NCBI GenBank assembly: GCA_026874595.1
Contig: CM049315.1
Span: 72,275,416 to 72,339,415, forward strand
Origin: Sipunculus nudus
Lineage: Eukaryota; Annelida; Sipuncula; Golfingiida; Sipunculidae
DNA length: 64,000 nt
Direction of reading: 5' to 3'
The position numbers were made by a program, and so were the translations under genes. The notes beneath the pieces are model-generated. The model was not told where the DNA came from. It did no database searches and saw only the letters and a list, made by a program, of their open reading frames with translations. Shown here piece after piece: positions 49,880-62,428 of the stretch (the first letter of the stretch is position 1; each line of letters starts with the position of its first letter).

Positions 49880-51503
49880 GTACTCTCTACAGGCCATAAT
49901 TTTAAGGCAATTGCCTTATAACTTATACAGCTGGTAGACAAGCAAAAGTCCTCGGGGCCTATTGTTTTTGGGCAGTACAGGTCAAAGGTCAAGGTCAAGG
50001 TCATCAAAAGTTCTCAAAACGGTTTTTTCTTCATATCTTTGTCACTATTAGTCGTATCTTCTTCAAACATAGCTCATTTTAAACGTCATTCCAAGGCCAG
50101 TCATCTGGTGTGTAGCTGACTCAAATTTGCCGTAACCATGGTTACGAATTTTTGGGAAAAAGTCATGATATTCTGAAATAAGGGGTCTTATTTTTCTAAC
50201 TTTGTCAGTTTTAAAGCTAGAGAGGTCTAGTTTTTTGCATCAGGTAGCATTTAACAAGTACTGCAAGATTTTATTAAAATTCTCGCGATATCTCGTACAA
50301 TATCTCGTCAAACGAGATATTTCGAGATTTCAGTAATCTTGCCCTGAAGGCCACAGTTTTGCAGGAATCTTTTTCAAACTGACATATTGAAAATCCTACA
50401 CTATTATCTCGAAATCAATTTTTCATTTTTTTAATTCGGCCGCTAGGGGGCGCTGGGTGCAAACCACTCCAACATATCATGTTTTGGTAATATCTCCAAA
50501 ATTATAAGCCTCAATTACATAAACCATAGCTTTTTTTCTTCCTCTGAGTCTTTTCAAAATCCTGGTGTAGTCATTTTGACTCAATCTTGAGTCACTTTGT
50601 CAGTGTGTCCGTCTGTTTCTCAGTTGTCCTCAAATCCGCTTGCTTGCCGGTTCTTGCGTCTCACATATAGCATTCTACAGGACACATCTTATGTCTTACA
50701 CTAATATCTCGAAACCGATTTTTCATTTTCCAGAATTGGCCGCTAGGGGGCGCTGCACATGACCCTCACACACATACCATCATATTGGCCATATCTCTAA
50801 AACCCAAAGACTCAATTACATAAACCATAGCTTATGTTCTTCGTCTGAGTCTTCTCCATAACCTGGTTAAGTCATCTGGTCTCGGTCTTGTGTCACTTTG
50901 TCAGTATGTCCATATAAACTTTATAAACGGAGGGAAACCTGAATGCACAGAGTCATGCAGGAATGCACGATGACACGCGTTTTAGTAAGACAAAGACTCG
51001 TGTAGGTATGAGCGACAATCAGCGCAGTTTGCTCGTTTTGTGTAGGGTCCATCGGGCCAAATGCCAATTCAGGCCCGCAGCCGACGGGATGAATTAATTG
51101 GCGTAGCGGGGACCACGGCCATTTCCTGGTAAAAACTTGTGAATAAATATACCGGACGGGCTGACCATTTTCTCAGGGCCATAGGAATGTCACCATTCCA
51201 GTGTGCCCTCAGACCTGGTCAGACCTGGTCAGACCTGGTCAGACCTAAAACGCGTGCCTGCACATCTGTGCGCATGCAGGTGATTGCTGTCCAAAGTTTC
51301 GGTCGGTGAGTCCTTCAGGAAAGTACCCGAACCGTTTTTTTTTTAATTGCTTGCCGGAAATCTTCCATTTCTGCAGGCAGGTTGGCCAGTCGCAAATGTC
51401 TGTTTATTGCTTGCCGGAAATCTTCGATTTCTGCAAGCAGGTTGGTCAGTCGCGGATGTCTGTTTGTCTGTTTGTTTGTTTGTTTGTCTGTCTGTCTGTC
51501 TGT
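49880..51503 (+). repeat. 1.62-kb array unit A5
   Basis: Odd type, like A1 and A3. Words at 50440 and 50740; C module 50910-51344. Confidence 0.85.
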
Positions 51504-53117
51504 GTACTCTCTACAGGCCATAATTTTAAGGCAATTGCCTTATAACTTATACAGCTGGTAGACAAGCAAAAGTCCTCGGGGCCTATTGTTTTTGGGCAGT
51601 AAAGGTCAAAGGTCAAGGTCAAGGTCATCAAAAGTTCTCAAAACGGTTTTTTCTTCATATCTTTGTCACTATTAGTCGTATCTTCTTCAAACATAGCTCA
51701 TTTTAAACGTCATTCCAAGGCCAGTCATCTGGTGTGTAGCTGACTCAAATTTGCCGTAACCATGGTTACGAATTTTTGGGAAAAAGTCATGATATTCTGA
51801 AATAAGGGGTCTTATTTTTCTAACTTTGTCAGTTTTAAAGCTAGAGAGGTCTAGTTTTTTGCATCAGGTAGCATTTAACAAGTACTGCAAGATTTTATTA
51901 AAATTCTCGCGATATCTCGTACAATATCTCGTCAAACGAGATATTTCGAGATTTCAGTAATCTTGCCCTGAAGGCCACAGTTTTGCAGGAATCTTTTTCA
52001 AACTGACATATTGAAAATCCTACACTATTATCTCGAAATCAATTTTTCATTTTTTTAATTCGGCCGCTAGGGGGCGCTGGGTGCAAACCACTCCAACATA
52101 TCATGTTTTGGTAATATCTCCAAAATTATAAGCCTCAATTACATAAACCATAGCTTATTTTCTTCCTCTGAGTCTTTTCAAAATCCTGGTGTAGTCATTT
52201 TGTCTCAATCTTGAGTCACTTTGTCAGTGTGTCCGTCTGTTTCTCAGTTGTCCTCAAATCCGCTTGCTTGCCGGTTCTTGCGTCTCACATATAGCATTCT
52301 ACAGGACACATCTTATGTCTTACACTAATATCTCGAAACCGATTTTTCATTTTCCAGAATTGGCCGCTAGGGGGCGCTGCACATGACCCTCACACACATA
52401 CCATCATATTGGCCATATCTCTAAAACCCAAAGACTCAATTACATAAACCATAGCTTATGTTCTTCGTCTGAGTCTTCTCCATAACCTGGTTAAGTCATC
52501 TGGTCTCGGTCTTGTGTCACTTTGTCAGTATGTCCATATAAACTTTATAAACGGAGGGAAACCTGAATGCACAGAGTCATGCAGGAATGCACGATGACAC
52601 GCGTTTTAGTAAGACAAAGATTCGTGTAGGTATGAGCGACAATCAGCGCAGTTTGCTCGTTTTGTGTAGGGTCCATCGGGCCAAATGCCAATTCAGGCCC
52701 GCAGCCGACGGGATGAATTAATTGGCGTAGCGGGGACCACGGCCATTTCCTGGTAAAAACTTGTGAATAAATATACCGGACGGGCTGACCATTTTCTCAG
52801 GGCCATAGGAATGTCACCATTCCAGTGTGCCCTCAGACCTGGTCAGACCTGGTCAGACCTAAAACGCGTGCCTGCACATCTGTGCGCATGCAGGTGATTG
52901 CTGTCCAAAGTTTCGGTCGGTGAGTCCTTCAGGAAAGGACCCGAACCGTTTTTTTTTTAATTGCTTGCCGGAAATCTTCCATTTCTGCAGGCAGGTTGGC
53001 CAGTCGCAAATGTCTGTTTATTGCTTGCCGGAAATCTTCGATTTCTGCAAGCAGGTTGGTCAGTCGCGGATGTCTGTTTGTCTGTTTGTTTGTTTGTTTG
53101 TCTGTGTGTCTGTCTGT
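51504..53117 (+). repeat. 1.62-kb array unit A6
   Basis: Breaks the alternation: CGCGATA with GCTTATTTTC, TTGGCGTAG and AAGGACCCG. Own variants are GCAGTAAAGG near 51597, TTTTGTCTCAATC near 52199 and AAGATTCGTG near 52617; only two decamers; the tract before A7 contains TCTGTGTG. Words at 52064 and 52364. Confidence 0.85.
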
Positions 53118-54730
53118 GTACTCTCTACAGGCCATAATTTTAAGGCAATTGCCTTATAACTTATACAGCTGGTAGACAAGCAAAAGTCCTCGGGGCCTAT
53201 TGTTTTTGGGCAGTAAAGGTCAAAGGTCAAGGTCAAGGTCATCAAAAGTTCTCAAAACGGTTTTTTCTTCATATCTTTGTCAGTTTTAGTCGTATCTTCT
53301 TCAAACATAGCTCATTTTAAACGTCATCCCAAGGCCAGTCATCTGGTGTGTAGCTGACTCAAATTTGCCGTAACCATGGTTACGAATTTTTGGGAAAAAG
53401 TCATGATATTCTGAAATAAGGGGTCTTATTTTTCTAACTTTGTCAGTTTTAAAGCTAGAGAGGTCTAGTTTTTTGCATCAGGTAGCATTTAACAAGTACT
53501 GCAAGATTTTATTAAAATTCTCGCGATATCTCGTACAATATCTCGTCAAACGAGATATTTCGAGATTTCAGTAATCTTGCCCTGAAGGCCACAGTTTTGC
53601 AGGAATCTTTTTCAAACTGACATATTGAAAATCCTACACTATTATCTCGAAATCAATTTTTCATTTTTTTAATTCGGCCGCTAGGGGGCGCTGGGTGCAA
53701 ACCACTCCAACATATCATGTTTTGGTAATATCTCCAAAATTATAAGCCTCAATTACATAAACCATAGCTTATTTTCTTCCTCTGAGTCTTTTCAAAATCC
53801 TGGTGTAGTCATTTTGACTCAATCTTGAGTCACTTTGTCAGTGTGTCCGTCTGTTTCTCAGTTGTCCTCAAATCCGCTTGCTTGCCGGTTCTTGCGTCTC
53901 ACATATAGCATTCTACAGGACACATCTTATGTCTTACACTAATATCTCGAAACCGATTTTTCATTTTCCAGAATTGGCCGCTAGGGGGCGCTGCACATGA
54001 CCCTCACACACATACCATCATATTGGCCATATCTCTAAAACCCAAAGACTCAATTACATAAACCATAGCTTATGTTCTTCGTCTGAGTCTTCTCCATAAC
54101 CTGGTTAAGTCATCTGGTCTCGGTCTTGTGTCACTTTGTCAGTATGTCCATATAAACTTTATAAACGGAGGGAAACCTGAATGCACAGAGTCATGCAGGA
54201 ATGCACGATGACACGCGTTTTAGTAAGACAAAGACTCGTGTAGGTATGAGCGACAATCAGCGCAGTTTGCTCGTTTTGTGTAGGGTCCATCGGGCCAAAT
54301 GCCAATTCAGGCCCGCAGCCGACGGGATGAATTAATTGGCGTAGCGGGGACCACGGCCATTTCCTGGTAAAAACTTGTGAATAAATATACCGGACGGGCT
54401 GACCATTTTCTCAGGGCCATAGGAATGTCACCATTCCAGTGTGCCCTCAGACCTGGTCAGACCTGGTCAGACCTAAAGCGCGTGCCTGCACATCTGTGCG
54501 CATGCAGGTGATTGCTGTCCAAAGTTTCGGTCGGTGAGTCCTTCAGGAAAGGACCCGAACCGTTTTTTTTTAATTGCTTGCCGGAAATCTTCCATTTCTG
54601 CAGGCAGGTTGGCCAGTCGCAAATGTCTGTTTATTGCTTGCCGGAAATCTTCGATTTCTGCAAGCAGGTTGGTCAGTCGCGGATGTCTGTTTGTCTGTTT
54701 GTTTGTTTGTTTGTCTGTCTGTCTGTCTGT
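53118..54730 (+). repeat. 1.62-kb array unit A7
   Basis: Shares GCAGTAAAGG (near 53211) with A6 and TAAAGCGCG (near 54473) with A8; two decamers; 9 T. Private changes are TTTGTCAGTTTTAG near 53277 and CATCCCAAGG near 53326. Words at 53678 and 53978. Confidence 0.85.
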
Positions 54731-56343
54731 GTACTCTCTACAGGCCATAATTTTAAGGCAATTGCCTTATAACTTATACAGCTGGTAGACAAGCAAAAGT
54801 CCTCGGGGCCTATTGTTTTTGGGCAGTACAGGTCAAAGGTCAAGGTCAAGGTCATCAAAAGTTCTCAAAACGGTTTTTTCTTCATATCTTTGTCACTATT
54901 AGTCGTATCTTCTTCAAACATAGCTCATTTTAAACGTCATTCCAAGGCCAGTCATCTGGTGTGTAGCTGACTCAAATTTGCCGTAACCATGGTTACGAAT
55001 TTTTGGGAAAAAGTCATGATATTCTGAAATAAGGGGTCTTATTTTTCTAACTTTGTCAGTTTTAAAGCTAGAGAGGTCTAGTTTTTTGCATCAGGTAGCA
55101 TTTAACAAGTACTGCAAGATTTTATTAAAATTCTCGCGATATCTCGTACAATATCTCGTCAAACGAGATATTTCGAGATTTCAGTAATCTTGCCCTGAAG
55201 GCCACAGTTTTGCAGGAATCTTTTTCAAACTGACATATTGAAAATCCTACACTATTATCTCGAAATCAATTTTTCATTTTTTTAATTCGGCCGCTAGGGG
55301 GCGCTGGGTGCAAACCACTCCAACATATCATGTTTTGGTAATATCTCCAAAATTATAAGCCTCAATTACATAAACCATAGCTTATTTTCTTCCTCTGAGT
55401 CTTTTCAAAATCCTGGTGTAGTCATTTTGACTCAATCTTGAGTCACTTTGTCAGTGTGTCCGTCTGTTTCTCAGTTGTCCTCAAATCCGCTTGCTTGCCG
55501 GTTCTTGCGTCTCACATATAGCATTCTACAGGACACATCTTATGTCTTACACTAATATCTCGAAACCGATTTTTCATTTTCCAGAATTGGCCGCTAGGGG
55601 GCGCTGCACATGACCCTCACACACATACCATCATATTGGCCATATCTCTAAAACCCAAAGACTCAATTACATAAACCATAGCTTATGTTCTTCGTCTGAG
55701 TCTTCTCCATAACCTGGTTAAGTCATCTGGTCTCGGTCTTGTGTCACTTTGTCAGTATGTCCATATAAACTTTATAAACGGAGGGAAACCTGAATGCACA
55801 GAGTCATGCAGGAATGCACGATGACACGCGTTTTAGTAAGACAAAGACTCGTGTAGGTATGAGCGACAATCAGCGCAGTTTGCTCGTTTTGTGTAGGGTC
55901 CATCGGGCCAAATGCCAATTCAGGCCCGCAGCCGACGGGATGAATTAATTGGCGTAGCGGGGACCACGGCCATTTCCTGGTAAAAACTTGTGAATAAATA
56001 TACCGGACGGGCTGACCATTTTCTCAGGGCCATAGGAATGTCACCATTCCAGTGTGCCCTCAGACCTGGTCAGACCTGGTCAGACCTAAAGCGCGTGCCT
56101 GCACATCTGTGCGCATGCAGGTGATTGCTGTCCAAAGTTTCGGTCGGTGAGTCCTTCAGGAAAGGACCCGAACCGTTTTTTTTTAATTGCTTGCCGGAAA
56201 TCTTCCATTTCTGCAGGCAGGTTGGCCAGTCGCAAATGTCTGTTTATTGCTTGCCGGAAATCTTCGATTTCTGCAAGCAGGTTGGTCAGTCGCGGATGTC
56301 TGTTTGTCTGTTTGTTTGTTTGTTTGTCTGTCTGTCTGTCTGT
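54731..56343 (+). repeat. 1.62-kb array unit A8
   Basis: TAAAGCGCG near 56086, two decamers and 9 T, like A7's right half, suggesting a recent single-unit (1613-bp) duplication. Words at 55291 and 55591. Confidence 0.85.
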
Positions 56344-57967
56344 GTACTCTCTACAGGCCATAATTTTAAGGCAATTGCCTTATAACTTATACAGCTGGTA
56401 GACAAGCAAAAGTCCTCGGGGCCTATTGTTTTTGGGCAGTACAGGTCAAAGGTCAAGGTCAAGGTCATCAAAAGTTCTCAAAACGGTTTTTTCTTCATAT
56501 CTTTGTCACTATTAGTCGTATCTTCTTCAAACATAGCTCATTTTAAACGTCATTCCAAGGCCAGTCATCTGGTGTGTAGCTGACTCAAATTTGCCGTAAC
56601 CATGGTTACGAATTTTTGGGAAAAAGTCATGATATTCTGAAATAAGGGGTCTTATTTTTCTAACTTTGTCAGTTTTAAAGCTAGAGAGGTCTAGTTTTTT
56701 GCATCAGGTAGCATTTAACAAGTACTGCAAGATTTTATTAAAATTCTCGCGATATCTCGTACAATATCTCGTCAAACGAGATATTTCGAGATTTCAGTAA
56801 TCTTGCCCTGAAGGCCACAGTTTTGCAGGAATCTTTTTCAAACTGACATATTGAAAATCCTACACTATTATCTCGAAATCAATTTTTCATTTTTTTAATT
56901 CGGCCGCTAGGGGGCGCTGGGTGCAAACCACTCCAACATATCATGTTTTGGTAATATCTCCAAAATTATAAGCCTCAATTACATAAACCATAGCTTATTT
57001 TCTTCCTCTGAGTCTTTTCAAAATCCTGGTGTAGTCATTTTGACTCAATCTTGAGTCACTTTGTCAGTGTGTCCGTCTGTTTCTCAGTTGTCCTCAAATC
57101 CGCTTGCTTGCCGGTTCTTGCGTCTCACATATAGCATTCTACAGGACACATCTTATGTCTTACACTAATATCTCGAAACCGATTTTTCATTTTCCAGAAT
57201 TGGCCGCTAGGGGGCGCTGCACATGACCCTCACACACATACCATCATATTGGCCATATCTCTAAAACCCAAAGACTCAATTACATAAACCATAGCTTATG
57301 TTCTTCGTCTGAGTCTTCTCCATAACCTGGTTAAGTCATCTGGTCTCGGTCTTGTGTCACTTTGTCAGTATGTCCATATAAACTTTATAAACGGAGGGAA
57401 ACCTGAATGCACAGAGTCATGCAGGAATGCACGATGACACGCGTTTTAGTAAGACAAAGACTCGTGTAGGTATGAGCGACAATCAGCGCAGTTTGCTCGT
57501 TTTGTGTAGGGTCCATCGGGCCAAATGCCAATTCAGGCCCGCAGCCGACGGGATGAATTAATTGGCGTAGCGGGGACCACGGCCATTTCCTGGTAAAAAC
57601 TTGGGAATAAATATACCGGACGGGCTGACCATTTTCTCAGGGCCATAGGAATGTCACCATTCCAGTGTGCCCTCAGACCTGGTCAGACCTGGTCAGACCT
57701 GGTCAGACCTAAAACGCGTGCCTGCACATCTGTGCGCATGCAGGTGATTGCTGTCCAAAGTTTCGGTCGGTGAGTCCTTCAGGAAAGGACCCGAACCGTT
57801 TTTTTTTTAATTGCTTGCCGGAAATCTTCCATTTCTGCAGGCAGGTTGGCCAGTCGCAAATGTCTGTTTATTGCTTGCCGGAAATCTTCGATTTCTGCAA
57901 GCAGGTTGGTCAGTCGCGGATGTCTGTTTGTCTGTTTGTTTGTTTGTTTGTCTGTCTGTCTGTCTGT
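56344..57967 (+). repeat. 1.62-kb array unit A9
   Basis: Three decamers again, TAAAACGCG, private ACTTGGGAATAA near 57599. Words at 56904 and 57204; C module 57374-57808. Confidence 0.85.
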
Positions 57968-58827
57968 GTACTCTCTACAGGCCATAATTTTAAGGCAATT
58001 GCCTTATAACTTATACAGCTGGTAGACAAGCAAAAGTCCTCGGGGCCTATTGTTTTTGGGCAGTACAGGTCAAAGGTCAAGGTCAAGGTCATCAAAAGTT
58101 CTCAAAACGGTTTTTTCTTCATATCTTTGTCACTATTAGTCGTATCTTCTTCAAACATAGCTCATTTTAAACGTCATTCCAAGGCCAGTCATCTGGTGTG
58201 TAGTTGACTCAAATTTGCCGTAACCATGGTTACGAATTTTTGGGAAAAAGTCATGATATTCTGAAATAAGGGGTCTTATTTTTCTAACTTTGTCAGTTTT
58301 AAAGCTAGAGAGGTCTAGTTTTTTGCATCAGGTAGCATTTAACAAGTACTGCAAGATTTTATTAAAATTCTCGCGATATCTCGTACAATATCTCGTCAAA
58401 CGAGATATTTCGAGATTTCAGTAATCTTGCCCTGAAGGCCACAGTTTTGCAGGAATCTTTTTCAAACTGACATATTGAAAATCCTACACTATTATCTCGA
58501 AATCAATTTTTCATTTTTTTAATTCGGCCGCTAGGGGGCGCTGGGTGCAAACCACTCCAACATATCATGTTTTGGTAATATCTCCAAAATTATAAGCCTC
58601 AATTACATAAACCATAGCTTATTTTCTTCCTCTGAGTCTTTTCAAAATCCTGGTGTAGTCATTTTGACTCAATCTTGAGTCACTTTGTCAGTGTGTCCGT
58701 CTGTTTCTCAGTTGTCCTCAAATCCGCTTGCTTGCCGGTTCTTGCGTCTCACATATAGCATTCTACAGGACACATCTTATGTCTTACACTAATATCTCGA
58801 AACCGATTTTTCATTTTCCAGAATTGC
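57968..58827 (+). repeat. 1.62-kb array unit A10, partial
   Basis: Head, first M (word 58528) and the left part of the 31-bp-deleted M. At the CTCF-like word at 58828 the sequence becomes a-segment-like (CCGCTAGAGGGCGGTGCACTC), so the C module is lost and the array ends at this junction. Confidence 0.8.
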
Positions 58828-59664
58828 CCGCTAGAGGGCGGTGCACTCAAACTTTCAGAACATATCATTTTTGGGCCATATCTCCAAAACTATAAACCTC
58901 ATTTACATAAACTATAGCTTATTTTCTTCCTCTGGGTCTTTCCAAAAATCTGATGTATTCAGTTGGTCTCAATCTTGAGTCACTTTGTCTGTGTGTCCGT
59001 CTGTTTCTCAGTTGTCCTCAAATTCGCTTGATTGCCGGTTCTTGCGTCTCACATATAGCATTCTACAGGCCACAGTTTTGAAAAAATCCTTTTAAAACTA
59101 TTACATCTTATGTCTTACACTAATATCTCGAAACCGATATTTCATTTTCCAGAATTGGCCGCTAGGGGGCGGTGCACTCAAACTTGCACAACATATCATT
59201 TTTTGGCCATATCTCCAAAACTATTAACCTCATTTACATAAACTATAGCTTATTATCTTCCTCTGAGGTTTCTCCATAATATGATTAAGTCATCTGTTCT
59301 CAATCTTGGGTCAGTTTGTCAGTATGTTTGCCTGTTTGTCAGCTGTCCTCAATTTCGCCAGCTTCCTGGTTCTTGCGTCTCACATGTAGCATTCTACTGG
59401 CCACAGTTTTGCAGGAATCGTTTTGTAAATTACACTTGTCATATATCGTGATGATATCTGGAAGTCCTATGTTTATTATTCAAATAAGTCAAAGGTCAAG
59501 GTCAAGGTGATCAAAATATATCAAAATCTTATTTTCTTTAGAACTTTGTTAATATTGGTTCTTTCTTCACAAACTATGGATTATTTTCTTTCACTTTGAC
59601 ACTGCTCGTTCATCTGACTAACTTTACATCATTTCCGGCAAGCGCGTGACCTCTGGTCATCTAG
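58828..59664 (+). repeat. a-type monomers and S tail right of the array
   Basis: Words at 58828 (CCGCTAGAGGGCGG) and 59159, S tail with AGGTCAAGGTCAAGGTGATC near 59501, then hairpin TGACC-TCT-GGTCA and CTAG to 59664. The TCT loop is found only here. Confidence 0.75.
59647..59664 (+). other. Hairpin-CTAG end, TCT-loop type
   Basis: TGACC-TCT-GGTCA-T-CTAG. Fourth loop sequence with the stem intact. Confidence 0.55.
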
Positions 59665-61399
59665 TTTGTTTGTCTGTCTGTCTGTCTGTCTGTGTACTCT
59701 CTACAGGCCACAATTTTCCAGCAATTGCTTTCAAACTTATACAGCTGGTAGACAAGCAAAAGTCCTGGAGGCCTATTTTTTTTGGGCATTATAGGTCAAA
59801 TGTCAAGGTCAAGGTCATCAAAAGTATACAAAACGGTTTTTTGTTCATATCTGTGTTAATATTGGTCGTATCTACTTCAACAGTAGCTCATTTTAATCGT
59901 CATTCCAAGGCCTGTTTTCTGGTATGTAGCTGACTCAATTTGCGGTAACCATGGTAACGCATTTTTGGGGAAAAGTGCTGATATTTTTCTAAATTTGTCA
60001 GTTTTAAAGCTACAGAGGTCTAGTTTTTTGCTTCAGGTAGCATTCACCTAGTACTACAAGATTCTATTAAGAGTCTCGCAATATCTCGTATAATATCTCG
60101 TCAAACGAGATATTTCGAGATTTCAGTAATCTTGCCCTGGAGGCCACAGTTTTGCAGGAATCTTTTTGAAACTGGCATATCGTAAGTCCTACACTATTAT
60201 CTCGAAATCAATTTTTCATTTTTTTAATTCGGCCGCTAGGGGGCGCTGGGTGCAAACCTCTCCAACATATCATGTTTTGGCAATATCTCCAAAATTATAA
60301 GCCTCAATTACAAAAACTATAGTGTTTTTTTTTCCTCTAAGTCTTCTTCATGAACTCGTTTAGTCATCTGGTCTCAATCTTGTGTCACTTTGTCTGTGTG
60401 TCCGTCTGTTTCTCAGTTGTCCTCAAATCCGCTTGCTTGCCGGTTCTTGCGTCTCACATATAGCATTCTACAGGACACAGTTTTGAAAGAATCTTTTTAA
60501 AACTATTACATCTTATGTCTTACACTAATATCTCGAAACCAATTTTTCATTTTCCAGAATTGGCCGCTAGGGGGCGGTGCACTCAAACTTGCACAACATA
60601 TAATTTTTTGGCCATATCTCCAAAACTATAAACCTCATTTACATAAACTATAGCTTATTTTCTTCCTCTGGGTCTTTCAAAAAACCTGGTGTATTCATTT
60701 GGTCTCAATCATGAGTCACTTTGTCTGTGTGTCCGTCTGTTTCTCAGTTGTCTCCAAATCCGCTTGCTTGCCGGTTCTTGCGTCTCACATATAGCATTCT
60801 ACAGGCCACAGTTTTGAAAGAATCCTTTTAAAGCTATTACATCTTATGTCTTACACTAATATCTCGAAACGGATTTTTCATTTTCCAGAATTGGCCGCTA
60901 GGGGGCGGTGCACTCAAACTTGCACAACATATCATTTTTTGGCCATATCTCCAAAACTATAAACCTCATTTACATAAACTATAGCTTATTATCTTCCTCT
61001 AAGGTTTCTTCATAACATGATTAAGTCATCTGTTCACAATCTTGGGTCAGTTTGTCAGTATGTTGTCTGTTTGTCAGTTGTCCTCAATTTCGCCTGCTTC
61101 CTGGTTCTTGCGTCTCACATGTAGCATTCTACTGGCCACAGTTTTGCAGGAATCGTTTTGTAAATTACACTTGTCATATATCGTGATGATATCTGGAAGT
61201 CCTATGTTTATTATTCAAATAAGTCAAAGGTCAAGGTCAAGGTGATCAAAATATATCAAAATCTTATTTTCTTTAGAACTTTGTTAATATTGCTTCTTTC
61301 TTCACAAACTATGGATTATTTTCTTTCACTTTGACACTGCTCGTTCATCTGACTAACTTTACATCATTTCCGGCAAGCGCGTGACCTCAGGTCATCTAG
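59665..61399 (+). repeat. a segment
   Basis: TCTG tract, type-a head 59694, words 60233, 60564 and 60895, S tail, hairpin-CTAG 61382-61399. Very similar to E4 and to the a segments of U1-U5. Confidence 0.8.
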
Positions 61400-62386
61400 T
61401 CTGTTTGTTTGTTGCTTGCCGGAAATCTTCGATTTCTGCAAGCAGGTTGGTCAGTCGCGGATGTCTGTTTGTCTGTTTGTTTGTTTGTCTGTCTGTCTGT
61501 GTACTCTCTACAGGCCACAATTTTGCAGCAATTGCTTTTAAACTTACACAGCTGATAGACAAGCAAAAGTCCTCGAGGCCTGTTGTTATTGGGCGACATA
61601 GGTCCAAGGTCAAGGTCAAGGTCATCAAAACTTCTCAAAACGGTTTTTTCTTCATATCTTTGTAACTGTTAGTGGTATCTTCTTCAAACATAGCTCATTT
61701 TAAACGTCATTCCCAGGCCTTTCTTCTGGTGTGTAGCTCTTTCAAATTTGCCGTAACCATGGTTACGCATTTTGGGGAAAAAGTCATGATATTCTGAAAT
61801 AAGGGGTCTTATTTTTCTAACTTTGTCAGTTTTAAAGCTAGAGAGGTCTAGTTTTTTGCATCAGGTAGCATTTGACAAGAACTGCAAGATTTTATTAAAA
61901 GTCTCGCGATATCTCGTACAATATCTCGTCAAACCAGATATTTCGAGATTTCAGTAATCTTGCCCTGGAGGCCACAGTTTTGCAGGAATCTTTTTGAAAC
62001 TGACATATTGAAAGTCCTACACTATTATCTCGAAATCAATTTTTCATTTTTTTAATTCGGCCGCTAGGGGGCGCTGGGTGCAAACCTCTCCAACATATTA
62101 TGTTTTGGCAATATCTCCAAAATTATAAGCCTCACAATTTTGCAGGAGTCGCTTTGTAACTTACACTTGTCGTAACGATATCTGGAAGCCCTATGTTTAT
62201 TATTCAAATAAGTCAAAGGTCAAGGTCAAGGTGATCAAAACATATCAACATTTTTTTTCTTCAGAACTTTGTTAATATTGATCCTATCTTTACAAACTAG
62301 GGATTATTTTCTTTCACTTTGACATTGATCGTTTATCTGACTAACTTTACGTCATTTCCGGCAAGCGCGTGACCTTTGGTCATCTA

Positions 62387-62387
<1 letters not shown>
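61400..62387 (+). repeat. c segment with minisatellite copy
   Basis: Minisatellite copy near 61425, type-c head 61501 (private CCTGTTGTTATTGG), word 62061, short tail, hairpin with TTT loop and CTAG 62384-62387. Confidence 0.8.

Positions 62388-62428
<41 letters not shown>

Larger units (their letters stand above)
43381..58827 (+). repeat. 1.62-kb HOR array, nine full units and one partial
   Basis: GTACTCTCTACAGGCC recurs at 43381, 45005, 46630, 48254, 49880, 51504, 53118, 54731, 56344 and 57968, giving steps of 1624, 1625, 1624, 1626, 1624, 1614, 1613, 1613 and 1624 bp. Each full unit is: b head, M, M lacking 31 bp, type-2 C module with 9-11 T, two minisatellite copies, TTTG/TCTG tract. The unit equals the b segment of the 4.44-kb HOR after loss of the a and c segments. 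The 10-bp length classes reflect two versus three AGACCTGGTC decamers. Copies look nearly identical by eye, so homogenisation is recent. Confidence 0.9.

Noticed and set aside
43381..58827. Array as a pure assembly artefact
   Set aside because: Units carry distinct private variants in a dimer pattern and two length classes, which simple duplication of one read path would not give; long-read support would still settle copy number.
1386..62428. TCTG tracts as telomeric repeats
   Set aside because: The unit is a tetranucleotide, not TTAGGG-like, tracts are short and lie at a fixed place inside each unit.
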